Shown here piece by piece: positions 44,752 through 54,269 of a stretch of 64,000 nt of DNA. The stretch is taken from NCBI GenBank assembly GCA_001464585.1, contig LNFF01000015.1, forward strand, positions 62,001 to 126,000, in the 5' to 3' direction. Made by a program: the position numbers and the translations under genes. Source of the DNA: Gammaproteobacteria bacterium Ga0077554 (GTDB lineage: Bacteria > Pseudomonadota > Gammaproteobacteria > Ga0077554 > Ga007554). The notes under the pieces are model-generated. The model made no database searches. It was not told the origin of the DNA and saw only the letters and a program-made list of their open reading frames with translations. Positions within the stretch are counted from its first letter, which is position 1. Each line of letters begins with the position of its first letter.

Positions 44752-45996
44752 TTAGTTCTGCAATATATGCAATTCAACGCGGCGATTCTGCGCGCGTCCT
44801 GCCGCAGTGTTATTGTCCGCGACGGGATTGGCTGCGCCGTAACCTTTGGCGGTCAGTTGCTCTGCCTTTACGCCATGGCTAATCAGGTAGTTTGCAACTG
44901 CCTGGGCACGTTTTTGAGACAGCTTCTGATTTGCGGCCGCAGCGCCACGATTGTCAGTATAGCCGCCTACTTCAATCGCTATTTCAGAGCGGCGTGACAA
45001 GGTATCCGCTACGCCATTGAGAATGCCAATGGAATTGCTGGTCAAACGATCCGATGAAGTTTCAAAGTTGACGCCTTTAAGAATGATGACTTCAGGAATC
45101 TCGCAGCCATTGTTATCTACCTTGGCATTGGCTTTGCTGTTTGGGCAGCGATCCTGGCTGTCAACCACGCCATCGTTATCGCTATCTGCCTCACAGCCTT
45201 GGACATTCACTTTGGCGCCTGCCGGGGAATTGGGGCAACGATCCTGGCTATCCACTACGCCATCACCATCATTGTCCAATTCACAGCCTTGCGCATTAAC
45301 TTTCGTGCCAGCAGGGGAGCTTGGGCAGCGGTCTTTGCTATCCGCTATGCCGTCACCATCGCTATCAGCCGGCTGGGTGGCAGGTGCTGGCGCGACAAAT
45401 GCCGCTGCCACAGCAACAGGTGCAATAACCGGAGCAGGCTTGATCTTGCTTCCCAACGGTATCGCCAGCCCCAGATTGAATACCCAATCCCCAAAACTTT
45501 TCTGGCTTGCAACTGAATAATCATCAAAGTCAACGCGGTAGCGTGCATCGGCACGTAAGGCCAAGCCGTTGCCGGTAAGATCTGTTTCGAAGCCAATGCC
45601 GGCATTAACCATTGCGTTGACACTTTGGCCGACGGTTTTCGTAGTTAAAGCACCAACGCCAACCACGGCGTAAGGTGAAAAGCTTGCGTCACGGCCGAAG
45701 AAGTAAAGCGCATCAAGCCCCAGGCCTTTTTGTTTGTACTTGCCCGAGCCGTTTTTAAAATCCATGCTATCCGCGACCAGATTCGCTTCAATATCCCACG
45801 ATTCGTTGAGTGCCTTGCTTATGCCAAGACGGAACCCCAGATCATTATCAGCATTGCGATCCTTGTCGGCCTTGATGTAGCTGAGCGCTGGAGTAACATG
45901 CCAACGATCGTCAAGCCCACCTGCATTAACCGGGGCATATATTGATAATGCTGATGCGATAGTTAATATTGGAACCATATATTTTTTTATCATCAT
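44752..45996 (-). CDS. OmpA-family protein with three TSP3-like calcium repeats
   Basis: A 414-residue outer-membrane protein. A signal peptide (about 1-25, ending PVNA) precedes an eight-stranded OmpA-type barrel (26-180), an alanine/proline-rich linker (185-209), three exact-length 30-residue thrombospondin type 3-like repeats (211-240, 241-270, 271-300; each with DxDGDGxxDxxDRCPxS and a closing GCE) and a C-terminal peptidoglycan-binding OmpA domain with LSQKRAQAVANYLISHGV. The Asp-rich repeats should bind calcium and the paired cysteines may form disulfides. It anchors the outer membrane to the wall. Transcribed from its own promoter; 93 bases from the DUF481 gene. Confidence 0.94.
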   Translation of the reverse strand: MMIKKYMVPILTIASALSIYAPVNAGGLDDRWHVTPALSYIKADKDRNADNDLGFRLGISKALNESWDIEANLVADSMDFKNGSGKYKQKGLGLDALYFFGRDASFSPYAVVGVGALTTKTVGQSVNAMVNAGIGFETDLTGNGLALRADARYRVDFDDYSVASQKSFGDWVFNLGLAIPLGSKIKPAPVIAPVAVAAAFVAPAPATQPADSDGDGIADSKDRCPSSPAGTKVNAQGCELDNDGDGVVDSQDRCPNSPAGAKVNVQGCEADSDNDGVVDSQDRCPNSKANAKVDNNGCEIPEVIILKGVNFETSSDRLTSNSIGILNGVADTLSRRSEIAIEVGGYTDNRGAAAANQKLSQKRAQAVANYLISHGVKAEQLTAKGYGAANPVADNNTAAGRAQNRRVELHILQN

Positions 45997-46055
45997 TGTT
46001 CTCTCAGTTTAGTTTTTATGAAATCTGATGGCTATTTCTCCAAAAGAAGGGGGTC

Positions 46056-46084
46056 ACTATAGTGAGATGATTGATATTCAGCAA
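46056..46084 (-). promoter_or_regulatory. Promoter of the OmpA/TSP3 gene
   Basis: On the minus strand, -35 TTGCTG (46079-46084) and -10 TATAGT (46056-46061) are separated by 17 bases, about 60 bases upstream of the start codon. The -10 lies in a CACTATAGTG palindrome. Confidence 0.65.
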
Positions 46085-46194
46085 TACATAAAACAATGAA
46101 TTAAAAAACCTTAACAATTATGAAAAATATTATTCAGGATGTTATTATCTTTGGGGATTGGATTGCATAGCTTGTGTTACCTGGACCGGCTACT

Positions 46195-46629
46195 TTATTG
46201 ATTATCAATGCGCTGATTGTTTTTTTTGCCATTTGTATGGATTTCTGGCAATTTATGGCGTTGCCGCGCGGCGATCATGCTTTTAATGAAGGCGTGAAAT
46301 TTAGTTGTGTCAAAAGGTTTGGTGAGAAAGTGCATCGCACCAAATGCCAGCGCCTGATAGCGTATAAAATTTTCCTGCCGCGAGCTGAGCATAAGTATTG
46401 GTGTATCGGTTTTGCCTTCAAGGGCGCGAAACTGGCGGATAAATGCCATGCCGTCCAGTTTTGGCATCAAGTAATCAACAATCACCAGATCGGGATCATT
46501 ATGCATGCACCACCCCAGGGCTTCTGTGGGTAATGAAAAACAAAGTATTTCATAGTCACCCATATTCTCGAGCGTGGCGCGCACCAATGCCAGGAACTCT
46601 GTGTCATCATCAATAATTGCTATTTTCAT
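46195..46629 (-). CDS. Single-domain response regulator
   Basis: A 144-residue receiver domain with no output domain. Acidic Asp7-Asp8-Asp9, phosphoacceptor Asp52 (LVIVDYLMPKLDG), Ser in LMLSSRQE and Lys in FLTKPFD are all present. The C-terminal 25 residues are basic and polar. Such proteins act as phosphate shuttles or by protein contact. It is divergent from the FecR protein, CHASE2 kinase and Hpt genes, making it a candidate end or middle of that relay. This is inference from position. Confidence 0.9.
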   Translation of the reverse strand: MKIAIIDDDTEFLALVRATLENMGDYEILCFSLPTEALGWCMHNDPDLVIVDYLMPKLDGMAFIRQFRALEGKTDTPILMLSSRQENFIRYQALAFGAMHFLTKPFDTTKFHAFIKSMIAARQRHKLPEIHTNGKKNNQRIDNQ

Positions 46630-46901
46630 GTTAACTCTCTAATAAGGCCACCTGTCTCAATCAGTCGGTCGGGATGGCCTGTGTCGGGAATGTTTCTTTA
46701 TGATAAACGTTAAACGTGGATTTGTTTGATAAGTTTTGTTAAACCTCCCAGATCCTGAGTTAAGCCGGATTTTTATGGTTGAGAGTTATAGTAGACTTTA
46801 GGGCATGTGAAGAAATAAGTCTTACATTTGAACGGCGCTCACGGGATGCCCTGCAAGGCGCCGCCTCTCTTTGTCTAGTGTAATAACGTGTGGCCGCGCC
46901 A

Positions 46902-48572
46902 ATGAATAATTGCCAAATATTACTTTCCTTTTTGCGTCTATCAGGCCAGTATCCATCGCGTTTTTTTTGGCTGCCAATGATTTTGTTGGCGACACATGTC
47001 CAGGCTGATACCACCACTTGGGCATATACTGTACGTCAAGGTGATACCCTGATTGCCATATCCAACAACTATCTGGAACGCCCCAATGAGTGGGTGAAAT
47101 TGCAAAATATCAATCGCATTAAAAACCCAAAACGACTTCCGCCGGGGCTGCAGCTATATATCCCTGTTGAGCTGCTGAAGCTTCAGGAAACGGTTGCTAA
47201 AGTGGTGCGGGTGCAGCGTGAGGTAGAAATTATTTCTGCGGTGGGCGGGGTGTATTTTTCCGCCGAGCCCGGGGCGTCACTGCACAGGGGGGATAAAATA
47301 CGTACCGGCAAAGACAGTAACATCACACTGCGTTTTGCCGATGGTTCGCGCCTGATGGTCATGGAAAATAGTGAGGTGACACTCAATGTGATGACTGTCT
47401 ATGGAAAATCTGATGTTATGAACACTCGCATACAGTTACAAAAAGGCCAGGTTGAAACCCAGGTGGCGCCACTGAAAGGCCCAGCGGCACATTATAAAAT
47501 CATCACGCCAGTAATCGCTGTTGGCGTGCGTGGTACGGATTTTCGTGTGAGCGCGGATGCGAATGCCAAAGTATCACGCAGTGAGGTATTGCATGGGGCT
47601 GTGGCCGTTGAGGGCGAAGGCACGCAACTGTCTGTACCCGCCGGATTCGGCACATTGGCTGAGGCAGGTAAGCCGCCATTACCGCCTGTCGCCTTATTGA
47701 AAGAGCCGGATTTGACTGACCTGCCCACGTTGTTGCGGCATGTTCCATTGCAGTTTAACTGGCGTGCTTTGGAGGGTGCTTTTTCCTACCGCGCCCAAGT
47801 ATACGCAGACAAAGAATTTCAAGATCTCTTGCTGGATGGCCTATTCAGTAACAGTGAGGCGAAATGGCCGGACCTGCCGGACGGTAATTATTTCTTGCGC
47901 GTGCGTGCCATTGATACACAAGGTTTGGAGGGATTAAATGCTGGCCGTGCCTTTACGCTGAACGCGCGCCCCGTGCCACCTTTTATCAGTGCGCCGACAG
48001 ACAAGGGAATGTTTTATGGTGATCAGGTGCAATTCCAGTGGACTCCACCCGAAAATGCCGAAGCCTATCATATTCAGGTTGCATCAAACGGGGAATTTAC
48101 CACGCCGGTTGTAAACATGGTTGATTTGAAAGACTTGCAATACACGGCGATGCTAGCCCCGGGTGAATATTATTGGCGTATCGCCAGCCGTATCGGCTCC
48201 GATGATGAGGGTCCGTTTAGCGATGCGCGATCATTCACGCTGAAGTCGATACCGGCCGCACCAATTATTTCACCACCACACATCGACAGTAAGAAAATGA
48301 CGTTTCAGTGGCCGGCGGGCGAGGCAGGTTATAAGTATCAATTCCAATTGGCGCGTGATGAAGGTTTTCATGACATGCTTGCCGATAAACTCCTCAGTGA
48401 CGCCAGCATTATTTTAGCCAATCCTGGTACGGGTAATTATTTTATGCGTGTCAAAGCAATAGATGCGGATGGCTTTTCAGGATCTTTCGGCGCATCCCAA
48501 CAGATACAGATTCCACGAAATGTGCCATGGTGGTTGACCATTCCTGTATTGTTATTCTCTCTAATGCTATAA
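46902..48572 (+). CDS. Periplasmic LysM-FecR domain protein
   Basis: A 556-residue exported protein. A signal peptide (about 1-35, ending HVQA) precedes a LysM domain (YTVRQGDTLIAISNNYLERPNEWVKLQNINRI...LYIPV, about 41-95) likely to bind peptidoglycan, a FecR domain (around 110-260, with RFADGSRLMVMENSEVTL and ITPVIAVGVRGTDFRVS), and two fibronectin-like repeats (about 275-540; ALEGAFSYRAQVYADKEFQ, ENAEAYHIQVASNGEF). A C-terminal hydrophobic stretch WWLTIPVLLFSLML may anchor it. The ATG at 46902 is chosen over the GTG at 46890. Next to a CHASE2 kinase, it probably supplies the sensed envelope signal, as in other FecR-CHASE2 pairs. Confidence 0.9.
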   Translation: MNNCQILLSFLRLSGQYPSRFFWLPMILLATHVQADTTTWAYTVRQGDTLIAISNNYLERPNEWVKLQNINRIKNPKRLPPGLQLYIPVELLKLQETVAKVVRVQREVEIISAVGGVYFSAEPGASLHRGDKIRTGKDSNITLRFADGSRLMVMENSEVTLNVMTVYGKSDVMNTRIQLQKGQVETQVAPLKGPAAHYKIITPVIAVGVRGTDFRVSADANAKVSRSEVLHGAVAVEGEGTQLSVPAGFGTLAEAGKPPLPPVALLKEPDLTDLPTLLRHVPLQFNWRALEGAFSYRAQVYADKEFQDLLLDGLFSNSEAKWPDLPDGNYFLRVRAIDTQGLEGLNAGRAFTLNARPVPPFISAPTDKGMFYGDQVQFQWTPPENAEAYHIQVASNGEFTTPVVNMVDLKDLQYTAMLAPGEYYWRIASRIGSDDEGPFSDARSFTLKSIPAAPIISPPHIDSKKMTFQWPAGEAGYKYQFQLARDEGFHDMLADKLLSDASIILANPGTGNYFMRVKAIDADGFSGSFGASQQIQIPRNVPWWLTIPVLLFSLML

Positions 48573-48607
48573 AACTCAAAGTTCGGTAGAAAATAGGTGC
48601 TTCCTTG

Positions 48608-51076
48608 ATGATGTGGTGGATGACATGGCGGCGCCTCATTATGGTGATCAGTGCGGCGCTGTTCATTACGGTGCTCGCCAGCCAGGCTACCCTCTATAAG
48701 CAGATGGATTTGTGGCTGGCGGAAACCACGCAACAACCGTTAGTTGCAAAAGATTTTTATTTCACCGATACCGTGGTTGTCGATATAGATGAAGACTCCA
48801 TGGCGCGGCTTTCCTCCGAGTTTGGCGCATGGCCCTATAAGCGGGATGTCTACAGCCTGGTCACTGACTATCTCAAAGATGCTGGCGCCAAAACCATTGT
48901 TTATGACATTCTCCTTTCCGAGCCGCGTGAAGGAGATGGGTCATTCGCACTATCCATGCAGCGTACAGGCAACGTTATTTTATCTGGGGTGGCATTGCCG
49001 TTTGCGCCAAAACGGGATGCTGGATACCACGCGCAATTGACAGCATTGGCCTGGCCAATCAGTAGTGCTATTCCCGGTAAACATTGGGATGACATGACAT
49101 TGCCGAGGATGGAGTTTACTCCAATATCCGCCAAGCAGGTGCGGGTTGGTATAATTAATGTTGTTCCTGACGTGGACGGTATACTGCGTCGCATCCCGTT
49201 ATTTCATGAGAGTTACGGCAAGTATCTGCCTAATGCCGCATTGGCCGCGTTATTTGTTCATCAACCGTATCCCGCCGTGAAATATCTGCCTGATGGCCAG
49301 CGCTTACAAATAGGGGAATATTCCTGGCCGGTCACTGACAGCGGTGAGATTATTTTGCAACATCCAAAAAATGCAGACCCATTTTTGGTAATGCCTTTTT
49401 ACAAGCTGGTGTTTGCGGCGCTTGGCATGCCAGGTTATGCCATATCCCGTGATGAAATCGAGGGGAAAACGATTTTTATTGGCAGCGCCACAGCAATTTT
49501 GGGTGACTATTCTGTCACCCCCCATGGCATCAAATCTGGGCTGCATATCATGGCGTTGACATATCAGAATCTAGCGAAAAATATGGTGCTGCGCCCACAC
49601 AAGCCAGGGTGGGATTTGATGTTGATATTGGTTGGTGTAGTGTTTCCGCTGATTGCGGCACATCGCCGTTTTCAATCCATTGCCACCATGAGTCTGCTGG
49701 CAGTGGTGGGTATCGTGGGAACTTATTTTATTAGTCTGGGATTATTGGCTTTTTTAAAGCAACAAAGCGCGTTACTGTTTTCCATAACAAATAGCTTCAC
49801 TCTTTATCTGTTGATGATTTTGTCACGTATCAAGATCCTCTATGATGAAAAACAAAAACTTTCGTATGAAAAAATGGCGGCCGAGAAAGCCAGCGCGCTC
49901 AAGAGCAAATTCCTCTCGCATATCACTCATGAACTGCGTACCCCCCTCACGGCGATTATGGGATTCAACAGTTTGATCAGCGAAAATGCCTCGTTGTCGC
50001 CAGATGAAAAAAAAGCGACAAAAACCATAGAGAAAAACAGTGAGCATTTACTCAGCTTGATAAACAATCTGCTCGACCAGGCAAAAATTGAAGCGGGAAA
50101 GATGAACCTTGATATTCGACCGACTGCAATACGAGACGTTATAGGCGGTGTGATCTCTACATTTGAGGGGCTGGCCGCTAAAAAAAATGTAGGAATTAAA
50201 GTGCAGTATGATATATGCGTGCCACCAATACTCACCTTCGATGGGCTCCGCTTGCGTCAGATTGTTATTAATTTGCTTGGTAATGCATTGAAATTTACTG
50301 ATCGAGGGCATATTTTAATTAAGGTTGTTTGGAAAAACGCCTGGCTTGAAACTGCGGTACAAGATACCGGGCCTGGAGTTGCATTAAAGGCGCAAGACAA
50401 AATTTTCATGGCATTTCAACAGGGAGATGCATCAGTGGCCAATGCTCCGGCAGGGACGGGTCTAGGCCTCGCCATTAGCCGCCATCTTGCGCAGCTGATG
50501 GGTGGTACTTTGTCGATTGAGTCCACGTTGGGTGCGGGATCGACGTTTTATTTGCGCATTCCTGCGCCGGTCGCTTCCGGCATCCTGCCTCTGGCGACAC
50601 TTACATATCCATGTGCGGCGGAAGCCGAATTAATCAGCCTGAATGTACATGAAGATTCGGCAGGCGCGGCATCCGCCATCAAGCAGCCGCAGCCCACAGA
50701 AAAACTGAGGGGGTGTGTTTTGTTGGTAGATGACTCTGAAGATAGCCGGGTTCTGTTCAAGAATTTTTTTGATAAAATGGGGTTGGTTTCTGTGTTTGCC
50801 GAAAATGGTCAGGTAGCAGTGCGGATTGCGCTTGCGGAGCAGCCGGATATTATTTTGATGGACATGGAAATGCCGGTAATGAACGGCCTGGAAGCAGTGC
50901 GGCTGTTACGTCAACATGGTTACGTCAAGCCGGTCGTGGCACTTACAGCGCACGCCAATCAAGCGATACATGGCGCATTGCTTGAAGCTGGTTTTGATAG
51001 CTGCTTGAGTAAACCCATTAAACAAAATTCATTGCGACAGGCGCTCGCTGCAATATTGAAGACATCACCTAATTAA
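48608..51076 (+). CDS. CHASE2-domain hybrid histidine kinase
   Basis: An 822-residue membrane sensor. An N-terminal helix (about 10-30) leads to a large periplasmic CHASE2 domain (about 45-330; VVDIDEDSMARLSSEFGAWPYKRDVY and VRVGIINVVPDVDGILRRIPLF are typical), then three transmembrane helices (about 335-405), a HisKA domain with His441 in THELRTPLTAI, a HATPase domain (N-box NLLGNALKFTD; G-boxes DTGPGV and GTGLGLAISRHL) and a C-terminal receiver with Asp752 (ILMDMEMPVMNG). Start at ATG 48608 after AGGTG; an earlier TTG is unlikely. It follows the FecR gene by 35 bases and precedes an Hpt gene, so His-Asp-His transfer is expected. Confidence 0.95.
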   Translation: MMWWMTWRRLIMVISAALFITVLASQATLYKQMDLWLAETTQQPLVAKDFYFTDTVVVDIDEDSMARLSSEFGAWPYKRDVYSLVTDYLKDAGAKTIVYDILLSEPREGDGSFALSMQRTGNVILSGVALPFAPKRDAGYHAQLTALAWPISSAIPGKHWDDMTLPRMEFTPISAKQVRVGIINVVPDVDGILRRIPLFHESYGKYLPNAALAALFVHQPYPAVKYLPDGQRLQIGEYSWPVTDSGEIILQHPKNADPFLVMPFYKLVFAALGMPGYAISRDEIEGKTIFIGSATAILGDYSVTPHGIKSGLHIMALTYQNLAKNMVLRPHKPGWDLMLILVGVVFPLIAAHRRFQSIATMSLLAVVGIVGTYFISLGLLAFLKQQSALLFSITNSFTLYLLMILSRIKILYDEKQKLSYEKMAAEKASALKSKFLSHITHELRTPLTAIMGFNSLISENASLSPDEKKATKTIEKNSEHLLSLINNLLDQAKIEAGKMNLDIRPTAIRDVIGGVISTFEGLAAKKNVGIKVQYDICVPPILTFDGLRLRQIVINLLGNALKFTDRGHILIKVVWKNAWLETAVQDTGPGVALKAQDKIFMAFQQGDASVANAPAGTGLGLAISRHLAQLMGGTLSIESTLGAGSTFYLRIPAPVASGILPLATLTYPCAAEAELISLNVHEDSAGAASAIKQPQPTEKLRGCVLLVDDSEDSRVLFKNFFDKMGLVSVFAENGQVAVRIALAEQPDIILMDMEMPVMNGLEAVRLLRQHGYVKPVVALTAHANQAIHGALLEAGFDSCLSKPIKQNSLRQALAAILKTSPN

Positions 51077-51099
51077 ATGACAGATGCAATGTAATCCAC

Positions 51100-51420
51100 A
51101 TGGACCATGCCAATATTATTGTATATATCGATTCAAACCTCGAAAGATTGATTGACGGCTATCTGGAAAATAGACGACACGATCTGATTGCCATTAGAGC
51201 GGCGTTAACGCGGAATGATTTCGAACCTGTTCGCGCTATTGGTCACAATATCAAAGGTACTGGAAGTGGCTATGGATTCGATTTCATCAGCAAGGTCGGC
51301 GATGAACTTGAGCAGGCTGCATCGCGGGCCGATGAGGTGGCCATTATCAGGTTAACCCAAGAGATGGATGATTATCTTGAAAGATTAATTGTAGTGTTCG
51401 ACAAGGATATATCTGAATAA
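51100..51420 (+). CDS. Histidine phosphotransfer (Hpt) protein
   Basis: A 106-residue all-helical Hpt protein. The phosphoacceptor is His49 in AIGHNIKGTGSGYGFDFIS, matching the HxxKGxxxxxG pattern. It begins 23 bases after the hybrid kinase gene, so it should take phosphate from that kinase's receiver and pass it on, possibly to the single-domain or OmpR-type regulator nearby. No DNA-binding or catalytic output domain is present. Confidence 0.92.
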   Translation: MDHANIIVYIDSNLERLIDGYLENRRHDLIAIRAALTRNDFEPVRAIGHNIKGTGSGYGFDFISKVGDELEQAASRADEVAIIRLTQEMDDYLERLIVVFDKDISE

Positions 51421-51454
51421 ACCAGCGATTAGATGTTGTTCCCGATGGTGGGCC

Positions 51455-51485
51455 GCCCTGTGCCAGTTGGTGCCTGGCACAGGGC
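51455..51485. terminator. Hairpin between hpt and pilQ
   Basis: Perfect 11-bp stem GCCCTGTGCCA (51455-51465) / TGGCACAGGGC (51475-51485) with a 9-base loop, between convergent genes. T-runs are weak on both sides, so efficiency is uncertain. Confidence 0.65.
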
Positions 51486-51491
51486 ATGGCA

Positions 51492-53693
51492 TTATTTCAG
51501 CGCCACCCCATCATGCAGAATTTTCGGTGTAACAAATATAAGAAGTTCTACCTTGTCGTCTGTATTGGAGGTCTTTCTAAATAAAGCGCCAATCCATGGC
51601 AGTTCACTGAGGAAGGGAACGCCATCCACCTGGCGATTCCGCACCGTTTCGTATACCCCACCCAATACCACGGTTTCACCATTATTGACCAGCACCTGGG
51701 TACTGACCTCTTTTTTATCAATGCTGGGTATATTATTAAATAATTCGCCTACGCTGTCTTTGGTCACTACCAGATCCATAATGATATGACTGTCGGGGGT
51801 AATTTGCGGGGTCACCTTTAAGCCTAACAAAGCATCCTTAAATTCGATGGTGGAGACCGCGCCCACGCCGCCTGGGCGTACGTAGCCAATTTGTGTGCCT
51901 TGCTTGATCGTTGCCTCTTTGCGGTCGGCAGTGATGACGCGTGGACTTGACACAATTTCGCCGCGCCCCTCGGCCTGCATGGCCGATAATTCCAGATCAA
52001 TCAGGTAATCAGCACCGAGAATAGAGAGACCAATACGGCCAGCCGGAGAAACTACCGGTAAATTTACGTTAAGGCGGTCAGACAGGCTGCCCGGACTCAC
52101 AGGAAATATACTTGCGCCCGCGCCCCCCGCAAGATTGCCCAAGGCGGAGTTGATGGTGGTGTTTGTCGCGGCAACGCTGCCCGCACTGGTAATAATGCCA
52201 TTATTTCCATTGCGTCTTACTGCGGTTCCACCAAAACGCACGCCAAGCTCCTTACTGAAATTATCACCGGCGATGACGATGCGTGACTCGATGAGCACCT
52301 GGCGTATCGGGATGTCCAGCTTGATCATCAGTTTGCGAATTTCCGCTAATCTTTCCGCAACATCCTGTATTAATAATGTATTGGTGCGTTCATCCACGGT
52401 CACACTGCCACGTTCCTTGGTGAGCAATGAATTTTCCTTTGATTTTAAAATTTCTGCCAAGTCTGCGGCTTTGGCATAATTCACCTGGATTAACTCAGTG
52501 TGCAATGGCTCCAGATCAACGATTTGTTTTTTTGATTCGAGTTCCTGCTTTTCACGCGCAGCAATTTCTTCGCTAGGCCCCACCAGGATAACATTGCCTA
52601 CCTGGCGCATTGATAAGCCTTTTGTTTTCAGCACGATGTCCAGCGCCTGATCCCACGGAACATTTTTCAGGCGCAGTGTGAGGTTGCCTGTGACGGCGTC
52701 GCTGGTGACCATGTTGAGGCCCGTAAAATCGGCAATGATTTGCAATACCGCACGAATCTCAATGTTCTGAAAGTTAAGTGATAGCCTTTCACCTTTATAG
52801 GTAGGCTGTGCACGCTCATTGGCCTCCTGTTCTTCCTTGGTCAGGCCTTTTACTTCGACAGTAAAGCGGGTGTCGGATTGATAGGCCAGATGATCATAAG
52901 GCCCGTTTGCGGAAATCACCATGCGCACATTTCTGCCTTGCGTAAAGGTTTCAATGTTCTGTACGGACGTGGCGAAATCCACGACATCCAGCCGTTGTGT
53001 GAGGCTGGCGGGTAATTTTGTGTCGGTAAAGTCGACTATCAATTTCCCGCCCTCTTTACGCACATCTACCGCAGCAGTAGGATCCGACAGGACGACAACA
53101 ACGCGCCCTTCACCTTTTGGCCCACGGTTGAAGTCAATTTTATTGATATTGCGAGTGTTCGCTGCTTTCCCCGCCCGGGTGTTACGTGGTGCGCTCGTTA
53201 TAGCATTGTCAGTGCCGCGCTCCGTAAGCGTGATATAAAAATGGTTGTTGTCTATGCGTGTTTCATAAGCTACAGGCTTGACAAGGTTTAATACCATGCG
53301 GGTACGGCCATTGCTCTCGATAAAATTCATGCTTTTGGCCATGCCAATACCGACGGCCTGATTTTTTCTGGACGTTTTGTTGGTCGTATTGGGAAAATCA
53401 AAAATGATTCGTGCGGGATTTTCGATGCTGAAACTCAGCGGCATTTCGGGCGCAGATGAGAGTGTAAGCTTAAACTGGATCAAATTACCCGGTAATGTTG
53501 TGACACTGGCATTTTCCAAGGAATTCGCAGGTGCAGTTTTCGCATCTTCTGCAATGGCGTTTCCTGTGGCGAGCATTATACCCATTAGCAAGCCACTGAA
53601 AGTCCTCCAGCGGGCAGACACAGATTTTCTTTTGAGTACGGCGCTCATTGACTGAGCAACATAAGCGTGAACAATAGTATATGTCGAAATCAT
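51492..53693 (-). CDS. pilQ: Type IV pilus secretin PilQ
   Basis: A 733-residue outer-membrane secretin through which the type IV pilus extends. A signal peptide (about 28-48) is followed by two AMIN domains that bind peptidoglycan (LIQFKLTLSSAPEMPLSF; GRVVVVLSDPTAAVDV), a secretin/TonB N-domain (LSLNFQNIEIRAVLQIIADFTGLNMV), an N1/KH domain and the secretin core with VLIESRIVIAGDNFSKELGVRFGG and VNNGETVVLGGVYE. The GGGAG ribosome site fits the first ATG, although the signal peptide would then begin about 30 residues in. Last gene of pilMNOPQ; aroK, often next, is absent. Confidence 0.96.
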   Translation of the reverse strand: MISTYTIVHAYVAQSMSAVLKRKSVSARWRTFSGLLMGIMLATGNAIAEDAKTAPANSLENASVTTLPGNLIQFKLTLSSAPEMPLSFSIENPARIIFDFPNTTNKTSRKNQAVGIGMAKSMNFIESNGRTRMVLNLVKPVAYETRIDNNHFYITLTERGTDNAITSAPRNTRAGKAANTRNINKIDFNRGPKGEGRVVVVLSDPTAAVDVRKEGGKLIVDFTDTKLPASLTQRLDVVDFATSVQNIETFTQGRNVRMVISANGPYDHLAYQSDTRFTVEVKGLTKEEQEANERAQPTYKGERLSLNFQNIEIRAVLQIIADFTGLNMVTSDAVTGNLTLRLKNVPWDQALDIVLKTKGLSMRQVGNVILVGPSEEIAAREKQELESKKQIVDLEPLHTELIQVNYAKAADLAEILKSKENSLLTKERGSVTVDERTNTLLIQDVAERLAEIRKLMIKLDIPIRQVLIESRIVIAGDNFSKELGVRFGGTAVRRNGNNGIITSAGSVAATNTTINSALGNLAGGAGASIFPVSPGSLSDRLNVNLPVVSPAGRIGLSILGADYLIDLELSAMQAEGRGEIVSSPRVITADRKEATIKQGTQIGYVRPGGVGAVSTIEFKDALLGLKVTPQITPDSHIIMDLVVTKDSVGELFNNIPSIDKKEVSTQVLVNNGETVVLGGVYETVRNRQVDGVPFLSELPWIGALFRKTSNTDDKVELLIFVTPKILHDGVALK

Positions 53694-53714
53694 TTTTTAC
53701 TCCCTTGTTGAGGA

Positions 53715-54269
53715 CTATTCAGCCAGCACTAGCGAAGCCTGGCGGGACTGCCATCCTCCTGATCCATCGGGTATCGTCTCAGTGACATCTACCTTGCTTT
53801 CTGTGATATGGGTTATTTTTCCATAGTTCTGTCCCAGGTAATTACCACGTTTTACCCAGTACACTATTGAGTCAGGCGCTTTGATAATGGCCCATACTTC
53901 GCCGCCACGCTCGATCATTCCGGCCAATTTCATCGTATCCAGCGAAAACGCTTCCAGCGGTTCTTTTTTTCGTGATGTATCAAGTTGTGAAGCATCAACC
54001 CCGTTGGGATTTTTAACCGTTGGGGTGATAACGGCTTCAGCGCTAAACGGCTCACGCCGATTTTCACTTTTATAGACGAAGGGTTCTAAAGTCTCTACTT
54101 TTGGCATGGGCGTTATCGGTGCCTTGGATCGGGCTTTGGTTTCGGCCACATATTGACGTAAATCCTCCACCCGATCGGTGCTACACGCCGCCACTAACAA
54201 ACACGCTACCACGTAATATGCAATACGCAGCGATGAAAGGCTGTGGTGATGTCCCATGTTAGAGTTCAC
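53715..54269 (-). CDS. pilP: Type IV pilus lipoprotein PilP
   Basis: A 184-residue inner-membrane lipoprotein that couples the PilMNO platform to PilQ. A signal sequence ends in the lipobox LVAACSTD with the acylated Cys near residue 29; an unstructured stretch follows and the C-terminal beta domain contains LDTMKLAGMIERGGEVWAIIKAPDSIVYWVKRGNYLGQNYGKITHI, typical of PilP. Overlaps pilO by 4 bases. Confidence 0.95.
   Translation of the reverse strand: MNSNMGHHHSLSSLRIAYYVVACLLVAACSTDRVEDLRQYVAETKARSKAPITPMPKVETLEPFVYKSENRREPFSAEAVITPTVKNPNGVDASQLDTSRKKEPLEAFSLDTMKLAGMIERGGEVWAIIKAPDSIVYWVKRGNYLGQNYGKITHITESKVDVTETIPDGSGGWQSRQASLVLAE

Noticed and set aside
45097-45366. Direct repeats considered as a CRISPR array
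   Set aside because: The 90-base units are in frame in the OmpA/TSP3 gene and lack CRISPR spacing or cas genes.
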